This document shows positions 1 through 10,758 of a stretch of DNA of 64,000 nucleotides, piece after piece (position 1 is the first letter of the stretch; the number at the start of each line of letters is the position of its first letter). Where the stretch lies: NCBI GenBank assembly GCA_013339895.1, contig JABACO010000017.1:1076315-1140314 (forward strand). Direction: 5' to 3'. The stretch is from Ephydatia muelleri. Lineage: Eukaryota; Porifera; Demospongiae; Spongillida; Spongillidae. The notes beneath the pieces are model-generated. The model was not told the DNA's origin. It saw only the letters and a program-made list of their open reading frames with translations, and made no database searches. A program made the translations under genes and the position numbers.

Positions 1-579
1 GCTGTCCTCCATTTCTCTCATGCATTCAAACTTTTAAACCACGTGGCTTGAGGTGCTTGTATGTGCGGATGTAAGCCGCTATCATCTCATTTATTCGAGG
101 ATAATCATTCACTCTGCACGAAGTACGAGAGAATGCATGCATGATGTGAATTTTTAGTTAAGAACTATGTTATAACAACCCGGTACACTTTTGGCAAGGG
201 CGGTACAGTTTTCTCAACCAAAGTTGTACCGGGCGGTACAATTATTGCGACTAAAAAAGTACCACCCGGTACAATTTTCGTCCGGTACATGACGGTCCCC
301 ATTTCTACGCAAGGGTCCCCATGCAGTTCTACGTAGAATTGGTGACGGGAGGTTCTCAGTTCTATGGGGTCCCCAATTCTACCTGACAGCGGTACTACTA
401 ATCATTTGTTGGTCGAGATTATAAGGCATGGTCACAAATGGCCATTTTCATTCTCGATCCATATCTATCTTCTGGAGAACAAAAAGTGCTGCTGAGCATT
501 TCAAAGGTAGTTCTGCTAATAGTGTTTTGACTTAAGTTTAAGATATTCAAGTTTTTGACACAGGTATTTTTTATATAGC
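1..579. repeat. Non-coding, GGTAC-rich repetitive stretch
   Basis: No coding signal is visible. Between 180 and 290 the word GGTAC or its complement recurs seven times within about 110 bases, including an 18-bp inverted repeat at 224-241 (TTGTACCG, GG, CGGTACAA). From about 293 to 385 three copies of a GGTCCCCA word alternate with TTCTAC words, and 327-338 is a perfect 12-bp palindrome. This looks like the body or end of a non-autonomous element, but no boundary or target duplication could be fixed. Confidence 0.35.
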
Positions 580-1850
580 GTACTGCTGCCATTTTGAGCC
601 ATCACAAGCTGAACAACTGAGGCACATTTGCCAGGAGTTTGTTGATAATTGCATTGCTCACGTGCCGGAGTTGGCCCATAAGCAAAAGACACACCACCTT
701 CTACATCTGGTTGAAAGTATGCTTGACTAAGGGCCATCATCAGCATTTAGTGCTGAAAGGTGATGGTACTACATAACAAAGCTGTCTCATATAATTTATT
801 ATCTGCACTATATAGGTGTGAATCATTCAATTCAATGGTTCGTCTACAGAACATCTTTGGGAATAAACTTTCTCCCAGCAGAAATGTAGCTAACCACTTT
901 GCTTGTGTGGAGCACATTCGTTTTATCTGTGAAGGTGGCCTTTTCAACAATAATGCACAGTTAAGATGCATATGATTCTAATATTGTATGTATAATATGT
1001 TGGTTTTTGTTTTGCAGATGTGGCAGTGGGCTGTGTGAACTTTACAAAATAAAGGCAGTTCAACACTTTTTTAACTCCATCTCCATGAAGGACTTAAATT
1101 GTGCCAAGAGAATTTATCAACCAGGCTGTGGACGAAATGTTTGAACCATAGCTGCTCTTTAGTCATTGTGAACACTCATTCCCTTTCCAGGTTTCCACAA
1201 AGGTACCTCTTGAATATGTCAGCTCAAGATCTCTCTTCGGCAACTCTCAGCCAACTCTAGCTCACCATGAATCCTCCATTTGAAATACTCCTGGACTTTG
1301 GTGAAGTACATCATCAGACAGTTGTGCAGTACAGTGTTTCTCACAAACATGACTCTGGTGAATATGTTCAGCTACATACTCCTATAAATGAGGTACAGCA
1401 ATTTGACGATCATCTCAATGCAGAATAGTATTACTCTCAAATGCATTTATCCTATATATGTACCTCTGTAGTTCAAGTATGGTCAGCTCCTTACTACGCT
1501 CATGCTAACATCGAGTGGTGCATCTGTGTGTTTAGTGCGAGGGTTTGAAGCAATGGCCCTGGCTGATGGAACTCCACTTTTGAACAAATTTGACTTTCCG
1601 TTATTCTCATTATCATGAACTATTCTCTCAGTGGATAGCACCAACATACTTGCAGCAGTCTCTTTTGTCCACGAATGTGATGAAGATGTGGAAAGAAACA
1701 TGCAGATAACCCAAGAACGAGAAGAAACAGACATGCCAAAACTTGTACTCGAACATAATTGGAGTAATGTGCCTTTCTGTTACAACATTTATTGTGTTCA
1801 ATAGATTCCTAATGAATTATCCCGAACTAACATATTTAGCGATCCCTGGG
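580..1850 (+). pseudogene. Decayed multi-exon remnant of a probable transposon-associated protein
   Basis: Several plus-strand pieces read as protein when short introns are removed. Bases 595-761 encode a piece ending in HLLHLVESMLD, a stop, then GPSSAFSAE. A GT-AG intron (about 762-816) leads to a piece containing CESFNSMVRLQNIFGNK and then FACVEHIRFICEGG, with a donor near 960. The acceptor at about 1017 starts CGSGLCELYKIKAVQHFF. Further pieces follow at 1267-1400 (EILLDFGEVHHQ) and 1470-1850 (VSFVHECDEDVERNMQ, then VPFCYNIYCV). In-frame stops after MLD, after GRNV and after FSLS show decay. The CESFNS...APSRD-like block resembles large uncharacterised proteins I recall from fungal and invertebrate repeats; that link is memory only. 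No catalytic domain was identified. Confidence 0.4.
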
Positions 1851-3130
1851 TACCAGCCTTCCAGCTGCTCTATTAAGTACGGCCCGTATCAGGCCTTTTA
1901 CGCCCTCGGTACGGCCCTTATACGCGTTATGGTGAGGGTACGGAGAGGACCCGTTTGTTACGATGAACTACAATAATGGGAACGAACGTGCCTGTATCGG
2001 GTTGAAGTCGCCATCATTACAGTATGTATGAATAACCCGTAACAACCACTATTTCATATCAGTACAGGAAAATTACGGTACCCGTTACAAGAAAATTTTT
2101 TGATTGCGTAAACATCTGATTTTTGGCATAACGCATTGACGTGTGAAATATCTAGCACTCCAAAAACCATGTGGCCGCGAAAAAGTAGGTGGCCGTCGAA
2201 AAGCAGGTGGCCCGCGTAAACCAGTGATTTTTGGCACAGATTCCACACCATACATTACGTTGGTCTGCATGGTTAAGGGTCAAACGGGGAGTGTGATAAT
2301 GAATTGTTATAGTGTCCTACGGGTCCGCATGGTAAACGGAGTGTGGTAATGATTTGCTTAATTAAACACTTGGCTGCATGCAATCGCGTGTATTCCGGAT
2401 AACTGCAAGCATTTGTTTGTAATGGGCAGTGTATGATAAGCTTCATTTATGGGAATGTGATTGAAAAAGCAGCACACCACTCCATGCTACAGGCTATATG
2501 CACACTGTAGCTACATGCATGTAGCTAGCTAACATGCGTGGAGCAATTACTGTGGACAATCGAACACCATAGTCCAGCTAAGCCCGACTATAGGGTTTCT
2601 ATTTTGAGCTGTAATATAGAGGAATATAAATTATACCCATGTGCAGGCAAGCTCTATGGAAGCTACATGAATTATTTTAACTCCATGGACCGCACAAACT
2701 GTGCACCACCCTGGCGGAATTGCATGTACATGTAGTCTGGGGACCAGACACATGGGAATAGATATGCATACATTTATTCAACAGGTCTGGTCCCCGGACC
2801 ACGTATAATAGTGCGCAGGTCAGTTATTTGTGAGATTTTTTTTCCTGACCAATTATAAGCCCTCTCGGCAAAGGTTAATTTCTTTATATTCTTTCGGTGT
2901 TTAAATGACCGAATAGGTATGCAGTTGATTAAATGCTAACGATATAGTTTCAACTAAACAGCTCCATACAGATAGGGGCAGTGTACTCGGCAATGATCAG
3001 CTCGTAGAAAACTTGGTTCACGGGCAGTGGCCGACAGAGCGTATTCACGTATAAATCAATATAGGTGGAAATGGTCAGGTTGAGCTTCACTACCGTTATT
3101 TGTTCTATCAAGGTGAGGGCAGATGAACTG
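1851..3130. other. Intergenic, no gene seen
   Basis: Nothing convincingly coding. There is a short imperfect tandem repeat at about 2160-2220 (three copies of a roughly 19-bp AGGTGGCC unit), and the phrase TGATTTTTGGCA occurs twice on either side of it (2108 and 2225). Confidence 0.3.
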
Positions 3131-3208
3131 TATGCGTGCACTGACGTAGCTGCATGTGCTTGAATTCATATCGAATAACCTGGCATGAAGGAAGACATGC
3201 ATAAATAT

Positions 3209-3843
3209 ATGTACAAGTCAATCAAGGAAGTGCAAACAATGCATTGTTCTCCCTCGAGCAAAACATCAGTAATGACACAGTGGGTGAGTACCAATGCGAC
3301 AAGTGTAATAAGAGGCGGAGAAAGTTCCAAAGCTTCGAAGGCGTGACGAAATGTCACGCTTGTGGAGCACGAAAGTGGCCTTACAATCTGCGATGGCCGA
3401 ATGAAGGTGTAAGTATACATAAATATCTATATAGTTTGCGATGCGCACTTGTGGTGGTCATGCCGTTGGCAGCCCACAAAAATGACACGTAAATGCATGC
3501 ATATACATGTACATGTAGGCGTGTGCATGCTGCATGCGCGGCGCTGTTTGTGGAGTACGTGCATATCTAACCGCTATCACTGCTGTGCGCACACATGCAG
3601 GAACCGGGCTACTGTCGGATGTTTGGAAGGTACCGATGCAAAGATTGCAGCCATACGTGGTACAGCGGGAACGGTGGAATGGTTACGGCCAACAATGCAA
3701 GATTTGTAAGACAATGATCATGCCCAAACTGCAACCTCTTCGCAGAGGGGAACGCAGGAAAGGGGTCCCGCCCCACCAGCAAGAACTCTGCGAGCGCTGC
3801 CAAACACTAGGCCGCAACTGTAGGGGACTATGGGGACGTATAT
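3209..3843 (+). pseudogene. ZAR1-like zinc-finger gene, broken first copy
   Basis: This is the upstream member of a tandem duplication with the gene at 4871-5778. Exon 1 contains the zinc-binding pair YQCDKC and CHAC and ends before a GTAAGT donor at 3412. Exon 2 starts after the CAG near 3600 with EPGYCRMFG, YRCKDC and SHTW. The copy is disabled in two places. No ATG upstream is in frame with the YQC reading frame. A one-base deletion in the stretch matching the intact copy's SGNAWNGYG shifts the frame, and the following CKIC, LCERC and GRNC motifs continue in another frame to a stop at about 3843. The acidic tail of the intact copy is lost. Sequencing error could explain one lesion, less easily both. 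Confidence 0.7.
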
Positions 3844-3984
3844 AGAACGACGAAAGTGACGACTGAGGATATAGAGAAGTCGAGGATGATAATCAGATGA
3901 TTATGATGAGTACGGTGGAGAAAGTGATGAGGAAAGTGGAGAAAGTAACGATGAAGACGCCCGCCCATTGACATGTATAGTCAG

Positions 3985-4090
3985 TTAAATAAACATGATA
4001 CAGTAACTAATTATATACCGTATACCGCGAGGTAACGATATTAATTGTTACTGTATGTAGGCCTATCATGTTTATTGACAAATTAAAACT
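3985..4090. terminator. 3' hairpin with polyadenylation signals on both strands (copy 1)
   Basis: AATAAACATGATACAGTAA is followed within about 80 bases by its near-exact reverse complement, so both strands carry an AATAAA hexamer at opposite sides of one stem-loop. It lies just downstream of the broken ZAR1-like copy and is preserved in the second copy. Confidence 0.45.
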
Positions 4091-4870
4091 GAGCTTTAAA
4101 AAGATTGATTGTGTAATACTGATTGGTACATGCATGTACATGTATACACAGTTGCTGTGAATTGTTACTCAGTGTATAGGCTTGAGGAACCTATATATGC
4201 GCCAGCTGATAGCTGCAGCACTGAGAGTCACATGTGCGCACCCACACACACACTGCACAGCAAACATTAATCACACAACTAACCACACACATCATACACA
4301 CACACGCACAACACAAACACATATACACATACACACACAGCATGCAAGCACGCATATCCAGATGTATAGCGTTCGGACGTTACCCACACCACAAACGATA
4401 TAGATTACACTTTTGCACCAACGTAACTTTGTAACAAGCACAATTGGCATAACTTGAAACTGGGCTGTTGCAGTACATGCAATGTGTGCAATTCAACTGA
4501 CCTATAAAGAGCATGGCTCCATCCCATGTAACTGGCTCAGTTTAAGAGTCGTTAACAATAAGACTTGCAATACTTCGTCTCACACGTGTTACATACTCAG
4601 TAATTATGTCACATTGAATTAATTATGGAGCACATTAATTGGGCTGCAACTCGACCATGTACCATTTAGCCGCAAGTCCGGTTCTACTGTTGGGTGTGGT
4701 CCGACTTTACCGCATAGAGATGTTTCATCGCGTGACGAAATCGAATTCATCGTCTAATTAGCTGCCATGTTGGTACTCTCCTCCAATACTTTAGTCTATA
4801 GTATTGCATGGAGTCATATTATTAGTCGTAGTATTAGGCAAAATAGCTGTATGCGTGCACGTAGCCGTGC

Positions 4871-5778
4871 GTGACGTCATATCGAATAACCTGCATGAAA
4901 GAAGACCTGCATGAATATATGTACCCGTTTCAGCCAATTAAGGAAGTGCAAGTAGTGCATTTTTTTCCCCCTCGAGCAAAAACATCAGTAATGGCAAGAA
5001 GGGTCTTCAGAGAGCTTTCAGAGTGGCCTAAAGTTGCTGAATACCAGTGCGAGGAGTGCGATAATGAGTGGAGCGAGTACGAATGCCATGGAGGCAGGAA
5101 GGAATGTCCCGATTGTGAAACGGAAACATGGCCTTACAATCTGCGATGGCCGAATGAAGATGTAAGTATACATAAGTATCTATATAGTTTGCGATGCGCA
5201 CTTGTGGTGGTCATGCCGTTGGCAGCCACAAAAATGAAAATGTAAGTGCATGCATATACATGTACATGTAGGCGTGCGCTGTTTGTGGAGTACATGCATA
5301 TCTAACCGCTATCACTGCATGCTGTGCGCACGCACGCATGCAGGAACCGGGCTACTGTCGGATGTTTGGAACGTACCGATGCGAAGGCTGCAGCCATACG
5401 TGGTGCAGCGGGAACGCGTGGAACGGTTACGGCCAACAGTGTAAGAGCTGTAAGAGTATGATCATGCCCGAACTGCAACCTCTTCGCCGAGGGGAACACG
5501 AGAAAGAGGGCCCGCCCCACCAACAAGCACTCTGCGAGCGCTGCCAAATACTAGGCCGCAACTGTAGGGGCGAGTTATCGACGATGATGGGACGTCTGGG
5601 TGGGTGGGGGGTCAATCATGGAGTGGACGACGACGAAGAGTATTTCAATGAAGTGGACGCAGACCCCGGGGATGAAAGAGATCCAGAAGAGTATTTCGAT
5701 GACCACGACAATGATTTGGATTACGAAGGCGAATACTATAATCATGATGGTGAGTACGGTGGAGAAAGTGATGACTGA
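4871..5778 (+). CDS. ZAR1-like 3CxxC zinc-finger protein with acidic tail
   Basis: Two exons, 4871-5161 and 5344-5778, join in phase 0 across a 182-bp GT-AG intron and give 241 residues (201 if the ATG at 4991 is used). Exon 1 carries YQCEEC and ECPDC. Exon 2 carries YRCEGCSHTW, CKSC, HQQALCERC and GRNC, followed by a strongly acidic D/E/Y-rich C-terminus. The order C-x2-C, C-x2-C, H-x4-C-x2-C matches the C-terminal zinc domain of zygote arrest proteins, which in vertebrates bind maternal mRNA. In ZAR1 the domain is terminal; the acidic tail here is different. The function in this animal is inferred only. The tandem neighbour at 3.2 kb is a broken copy. Confidence 0.7.
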
Positions 5779-5847
5779 TGAGGACAGTGGAGAAAGTGAC
5801 GATGAATACGCCCCGCCCATTATACGTGAACTATTGACTCACTAGAG

Positions 5848-5945
5848 TCAGTTAAATAAACATGATACAGTAATTAATTATTTGTCGTATACCGAGGTAA
5901 CGATATACTAATTGTTACTGCATGTATCATGTTTATTGACAAATT
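5848..5945. terminator. 3' hairpin with polyadenylation signals on both strands (copy 2)
   Basis: This is the second copy of the stem-loop, about 70 bases after the stop codon of the intact ZAR1-like gene. It has AATAAACATGATACAGTAA on the left arm and TTACTGCATGTATCATGTTTATT on the right. It could end transcripts arriving from both directions. Confidence 0.45.
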
Positions 5946-6193
5946 AAAACTGAGCTTTAAAAAGATTGATTGGCGTAATACTGATTGATACATGTACATG
6001 TACATGTATCCACAGTTGCTGTGAATTGGTACTAAGTGTATAGGCTTGAGGAACCTATATATGCGCCAGCTGATAGCTATTTTGTTTGGCGTGCAGCACA
6101 GTCTGCATTGAGAGTCACTCAGTCACATGTGCGCACCCACAGGTCCCACACACACTGCACAGCAAGCATTAATCACACAGCTAACCACACACA

Positions 6194-6194
<1 letters not shown>

Positions 6195-6232
<38 letters not shown>
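6195..6232. repeat. (CA)n microsatellite
   Basis: About 19 CA units within the CA-rich 3' part of the second duplication unit; the first copy has a much more degenerate CA tract (4245-4345). Confidence 0.9.
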
Positions 6233-6240
<8 letters not shown>

Positions 6241-6658
6241 TGCACACATACACACAGCATGCAAGAACGCATATCCAGATGTATAGCGTTCGGACGTTGC
6301 GCACACCACAAATGATATAGAGTACACTATTGCATATATGCAATGTGTACAATTCAACCTATATAGATAGCTACCCGCATGACCATCGACCTGTCTCGTG
6401 CTCCATTCCATACGCAATAATGACGTAATTTTGTCTGCATACCGGTCTGTATTTGGGATCTTTTCCGCGTAAAGGGACCTAACGCATGTTTTATCAAGAT
6501 TTCAAATAATTTGATATTCTAGAAGTCTGAACTGTCCTCTTCACATTGCTTCTTACGCACTGAATATCGGAGTATCTGCATGCCATTGAGTTGTAAGCTC
6601 TAAATTTTAAATTAGCCATATCGATGCAAGCGTATACCATTTCTATTGCGCGTACCGG

Positions 6659-6798
6659 TGTTACAGGAAATACTTTCCTTAGGAAATATTGTCGCGGCGA
6701 CAATATTTCCTAAGGAAATTGTGTCGCTTTAATTAAACGTAGCGACCATATTTCCTAAGGAAATTCTGTCGCTCCCAGGAACTTCTGTCGCGCACATA
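6659..6798 (+). repeat. Ginger-like left terminal inverted repeat
   Basis: The repeat is built from a repeated module: TTTCCTAAGGAAA-type palindromes followed by TGTCGC words, at least three times, plus a central palindrome ATTGTCGCGGCGACAAT. The right end (10318-10449) has the same modules in the opposite order. Confidence 0.85.
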
Positions 6799-6869
6799 AA
6801 GCATGCATATTTTGTCTCAAATTGCATGTGACATGATTGAGCTAGAATTCACACATGCTCCTGATGCAT

Positions 6870-9800
6870 TCAGTCTGTTTTAGAATATACAGGGGAACAG
6901 CACCAATTAGTGGATCTCCTGATGAGGCCTGGAGATATACGCAAGTAATCGCAATGGAACCACTTCTGCATGCATCCATCGCATTGCACCATCTTTTTTC
7001 CTGTTACGGGAGCTACAATGACAGCTAGTATATTTCCCACTTCTTCCTTCAAGACTTTACGCTTCCTTGCTGCAATGCTTTGTGAAGGGAAAGGCAACAC
7101 AGCACCATTTTAGAAGCACTGTAGCAAGTGTTTCCGCATTAAAAACTGGTCAAATTACAGCATTGCTCATTCTATATTGCAGTGGCAGTCGCAATAGCAA
7201 AAAGGCCACAATCACTTGCCCCAGATTGCTGCTGCATCTTGATGTATTCCAGTACAATGGAATCCTTGCTTGCCTGCAGCATATCTGCAATAATGCACTT
7301 ACATGTAAGGGAGTGTGAAAGTTTCAGATGGTGTGACCTGTCAAACACTTGGACAACACCACTTGAACATCCAACTGTTGACACAGTTATCCAGTGGTTG
7401 CCATTCTCATGGAGACACTGGACGAATGAGTGGTCTTTGTGAATATAACTGAAATGTTCTGGTCTACTGCAGTGATGCACTTGCAGGCCTGCCACGTCTG
7501 AGTGCTGTTCTTGTAGCAGATGCTGAGCTGCTGTTTTGTGTTCATCGTCAAGCCATCCATCAGGATCTTCCAATACAGCTGCATCAAACACAAGAGGTAA
7601 CTTTTATTAGGCACAGAAGGCTGCTCATCTAATACATTGATGACATGGTGAGGTGGGCAATTTGCGAAAGTATTGCAGCAGCTTCTTCCAGCATGGCACC
7701 AGCTGCTGCTACGAGGCTGATTTTTTTTCTCCTACATGGGCAATTTTTTGATGGCACATCTCTTCTTACATTTGCAAATACATGTATCATCTGTAGAGAT
7801 GTTTCCTTAGAGCAGAAAATGTAATATGATAATTCTGTTGATTAAGTTACAACTAAACAGGAAAACCTAGTTGTATAGGTGAGTCTTCCTAGTCAAAAGA
7901 TTTCAAAGTGTGGAGAGGTGATGAAAGTACAACAATTCATAGATAAACAATATACAGTATAAGTGTATACTTTGTAACAATGATGGCAACATTGTTTCCT
8001 CTCTCTGTTTGTCCACATTGACATTTACATCCACTTGATCTAAGGAAAAGTGTCATAATCATAATCAGAAATTTTTACGCACTGAGAATTGGAATAATCT
8101 GTAACAAAATTGTAGGATCAAAAGTTTAATATCCATACATTTTTATGTTACATTTCTATAGCTTGTACTAGAAATTGTATAACCTATGTGTATTACTTCC
8201 ATTTTTGTAGCAATTATGTCATCGATAGTCACAAGACATACATGTATTCATGTGTACATATAGCAACATGCCTTGTATGTTTGATTGTGGCATTACAACT
8301 TGCTGCGGTCTATTCTCACTATCTGTATGGTTGAAGATAATATTAAATGTAAAGCTTTCCATCAGTGAGGCAATCATGCATGTATATGTTAAAATCATAT
8401 AGAACACACGTTGTGTATTTGACGAGGGTGTTAAGTCCTCCTGTTGTTCATCCTCACTATCTTACATGGACAATAATAATATAGCATTTAAGGAGATACA
8501 TTAGTCAATGATTCTGTATGGTACTTGGATGTAAGATGTTACATTATGTCAACACACTTTGTACGTTTGAGGCTTGCTGGTCTCCTCTACACCTACATCT
8601 ACCTGTACTGTTGTGGAAAAATATGGTATGTTAATATAAAGGAACATTCGATCAGTTTAACAGAGATCTGTACAATTTAGAGCTGTACCTTCTGACATGG
8701 GGTGTGAGTCTTTTGGTTGGTCTAAAATTTAAGAATATAATGATATGTAAATCTTGCACAAAATATCTTATATCACTGTACCTTTTTGGTAAAATATCTT
8801 CAAACGAGTCATGTCGTACTTTTGAGCTTGTACTTTGAATGGCGGATTGGACTTGGAGAGACGATATGTACCTTTAGACAAGACCTCATGAATAAGGTAG
8901 GGGCTTGTCCAATTAGGCTCCATCTTGGACCCTTTTTTAGAAAGCTTCTTGCTATTCTTTATCAACACAAGAGTTCCAACTTTATACTTTTCTCTGTCTT
9001 TGCAGTGTACTTGGTCATAATAGACCTTTTACCCCCCTTGTGCTTTCATAATCGTTTCCAAAGCTTTCTTCCACACATCGACCATTGTCTAAATATGAGT
9101 AAAAAATTAGATTACTATCTTGGAATTAAATACCTTGATGTTAACAAGTATTGCGTGTTGTAAACCATCTTCAGGCTTGACACACCACTCACTGGCACCA
9201 GGGCACTTCATAGTAAACTCAATTGGTAAACGAGGTTGACGACCATACACTAGGTAAATGGGTGAATGCTTGAATGGTAGAATCCTGGCAAGATACTCGA
9301 TATGAAAAGTGTATTGCATCCAAAAATTGATCCCAACTGTTTTGCTCGTATTCGACAAACTTCAATAACTGTCGTTGCAATGCTTGATTGAACCTTTCAT
9401 CAAGCCCATTGCTTTGTGGATGGTATGCACTTGTCATATTATACTGGATGCCACAAAGACGACAAAGCTCATAGTTGACCTGAAATAAAATACAATTACA
9501 TCATCACAACATAATACCTTGATCAGAAATTTTAACCTTACAACAGCCATGTCTTGTGAAGCACAAAAAAAGAAACTCTACCATGCACTCCTGCTGCTGT
9601 TTTGTCAGGGAGAGCAGTTGCCTCTGGCCACTTGGAAAACAGACAGGAGACTGTCGTGATGCACCTGTATTTGTCTCCTTCTGTGTCTCGGGTAAAGGCC
9701 CAATCAAATTAACACCAATTGTGTGCCACACTTCATCCTTGACTGGAATAGGATGCAGCTCCGCAGAAAACATGTCAAATTTTAGTACATTCATTTTAAA

Positions 9801-10321
9801 AATATCACCCTGTGTTTGCAATTTGCAAAGGCATGAATACTGGCTTACCGATTAGCTTTCTGACACTTTTCACATGTTTTGCAATATACTTTATTAACCA
9901 TTCCAAGCCAGTAGAATTGCTCATGCAGATATCTTCAACAGTGTTTTGTCTCGACCAAAGTGCCCTCCACCTAGCTCTGCACTATGACAGCCGTCCAGAA
10001 CTATCATTTTTTCTTTCTTCGCGACAACCTTGCGCGTTTAGATATACATGTACATGTATATCATTCGAAGCATACGTACGACTATACAATGTAGTTTACC
10101 CGGTATTCCTTGTTGTTTTTGTCTCGATAAAATAACAAACCTTCCTTCACCACGAAGTTCTTTGCTCTTCTCCGAATACAATCCTTTTCGTTCTTTGAAC
10201 ACTCGGGTGAGTATTTGCAATCGCAACAAAATGCTATATAGCAACGTGTCATGCTCTGCTCCATGCTTATAGAAGTGAGAATCACGAGGAATCGATATAG
10301 AACATTGAGCATACGCGACAA
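6870..10321 (-). pseudogene. Ginger1-type transposase gene: integrase, Ulp1 protease, PHD finger
   Basis: Read from 10321 downwards. 10082-10321 gives GLLFYRDKNNKEYRV, the start of an integrase zinc-binding region. About 9870-9990 gives CHSAELGGGHFG and CKTCEKC (HHCC), with a frameshift between them. About 9505-9720 gives VWHTIGVNLIGPLPET and ISDQG. 9219-9437 gives YHPQSNGLDERFNQ. The catalytic triad is therefore N, D, E: the first Asp expected in the VDLIGPL-type motif is Asn. About 8768-8968 gives a GPY/F-like module (PNWTSPYLIHEVLSKGTYRL). 7172-7591 is a C48 cysteine-protease domain with NHWITVS and QSGASDCGLFAIA. 6870-7000 is a PHD-type finger (CDGCMQKWFHCDY). Frame breaks and the Asn indicate an inactive copy. 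Confidence 0.75.
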
Positions 10322-10449
10322 AATTTCCTGGAAGCGACAGAATTTCCTTAGGAAATATAGTCGCTACGTTTATAATTAAAGCGACACAATTTCCTTAGGA
10401 AATATTGTCGCCGCGACAATATTTCCTAGCGACAGAATTTCCTGTGACA
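10318..10449 (-). repeat. Ginger-like right terminal inverted repeat
   Basis: Reverse complement of 6659-6798 with small indels: one module is shorter beside the terminus (a TTTCCTAAGGAAA palindrome on the left is reduced to TTTCCTAGC on the right). It ends TGTGACA directly before the CCGG duplication. Confidence 0.85.
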
Positions 10450-10758
10450 CCGGCTGGATATTTTATAATGTATGCGCTAGGTCCCTTTTCGCGGAAACGA
10501 TCAACCCTCGCATTCTATAGGCCGTATACTCGGTTGCCATGCATATATCCCGGAAAATGCGGAAATAGTATAGTTGCGTAACGATGCGTGCAGCTCTCAT
10601 TTTACACGTGCAATGTATTGAAATGGCATCCCCTTCCGGATGGATCATGCCACCAGATAATTTATTCATGCACTATAGATGCATGTACTAACTCAAAAGG
10701 CTTTGTGCATGAACTTGCTTGATAGCAGTTGTACATTATCATTTCGCTGATTGCAATA

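Larger units (their letters stand above)
3132..6390 (+). repeat. Tandem segmental duplication carrying the two ZAR1-like copies
   Basis: About 1.4-1.5 kb is repeated directly: roughly 3132-4515 and 4852-6390. Both copies share the same landmarks: an ATCGAATAACCTG start region, exon 1, a GTAAGTATACATA donor, an intron of about 180 bases, exon 2, a 3' hairpin, and a CA-rich segment ending in CATATCCAGATGTATAGCG. Divergence is moderate in exon 1 and in the CA tract and low in the introns and 3' region. Confidence 0.8.
6659..10449 (-). mobile_element. Ginger1-like DNA transposon, 3.79 kb
   Basis: Both ends begin TGTYACAGGAAAT and continue as inverted repeats of about 135 bp (6659-6798 and 10318-10449). 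The element is flanked by a perfect 4-bp target duplication CCGG (6655-6658 and 10450-10453). TGTNR ends and 4-bp duplications are what I recall for Ginger1, cut-and-paste elements whose integrase is related to that of Gypsy retrotransposons. The minus strand carries, in order, an HHCC zinc region, integrase core, GPY/F-like module, Ulp1-type protease and PHD finger. The gene is damaged, so the element is probably non-autonomous now. Confidence 0.8.
6457..10502. mobile_element. MITE split by a Ginger1-like insertion
   Basis: GATCTTTTCCGCGTAAAGGG at 6457 is mirrored by the reverse complement ending GCGGAAACGATC at 10502; the terminal repeats match over about 30 bases with few differences. Without the Ginger-like insertion (6659-10449) and its duplicated CCGG the element would be about 251 bp. 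A second partial copy lies at about 34727-34826 and lacks the insertion. No transposase is encoded, so it is classed as a MITE; the superfamily was not determined. Confidence 0.7.

Noticed and set aside
7067..7442. Plus-strand frames across the Ginger-like protease and PHD region
   Set aside because: They are antisense to the recognisable minus-strand domains.
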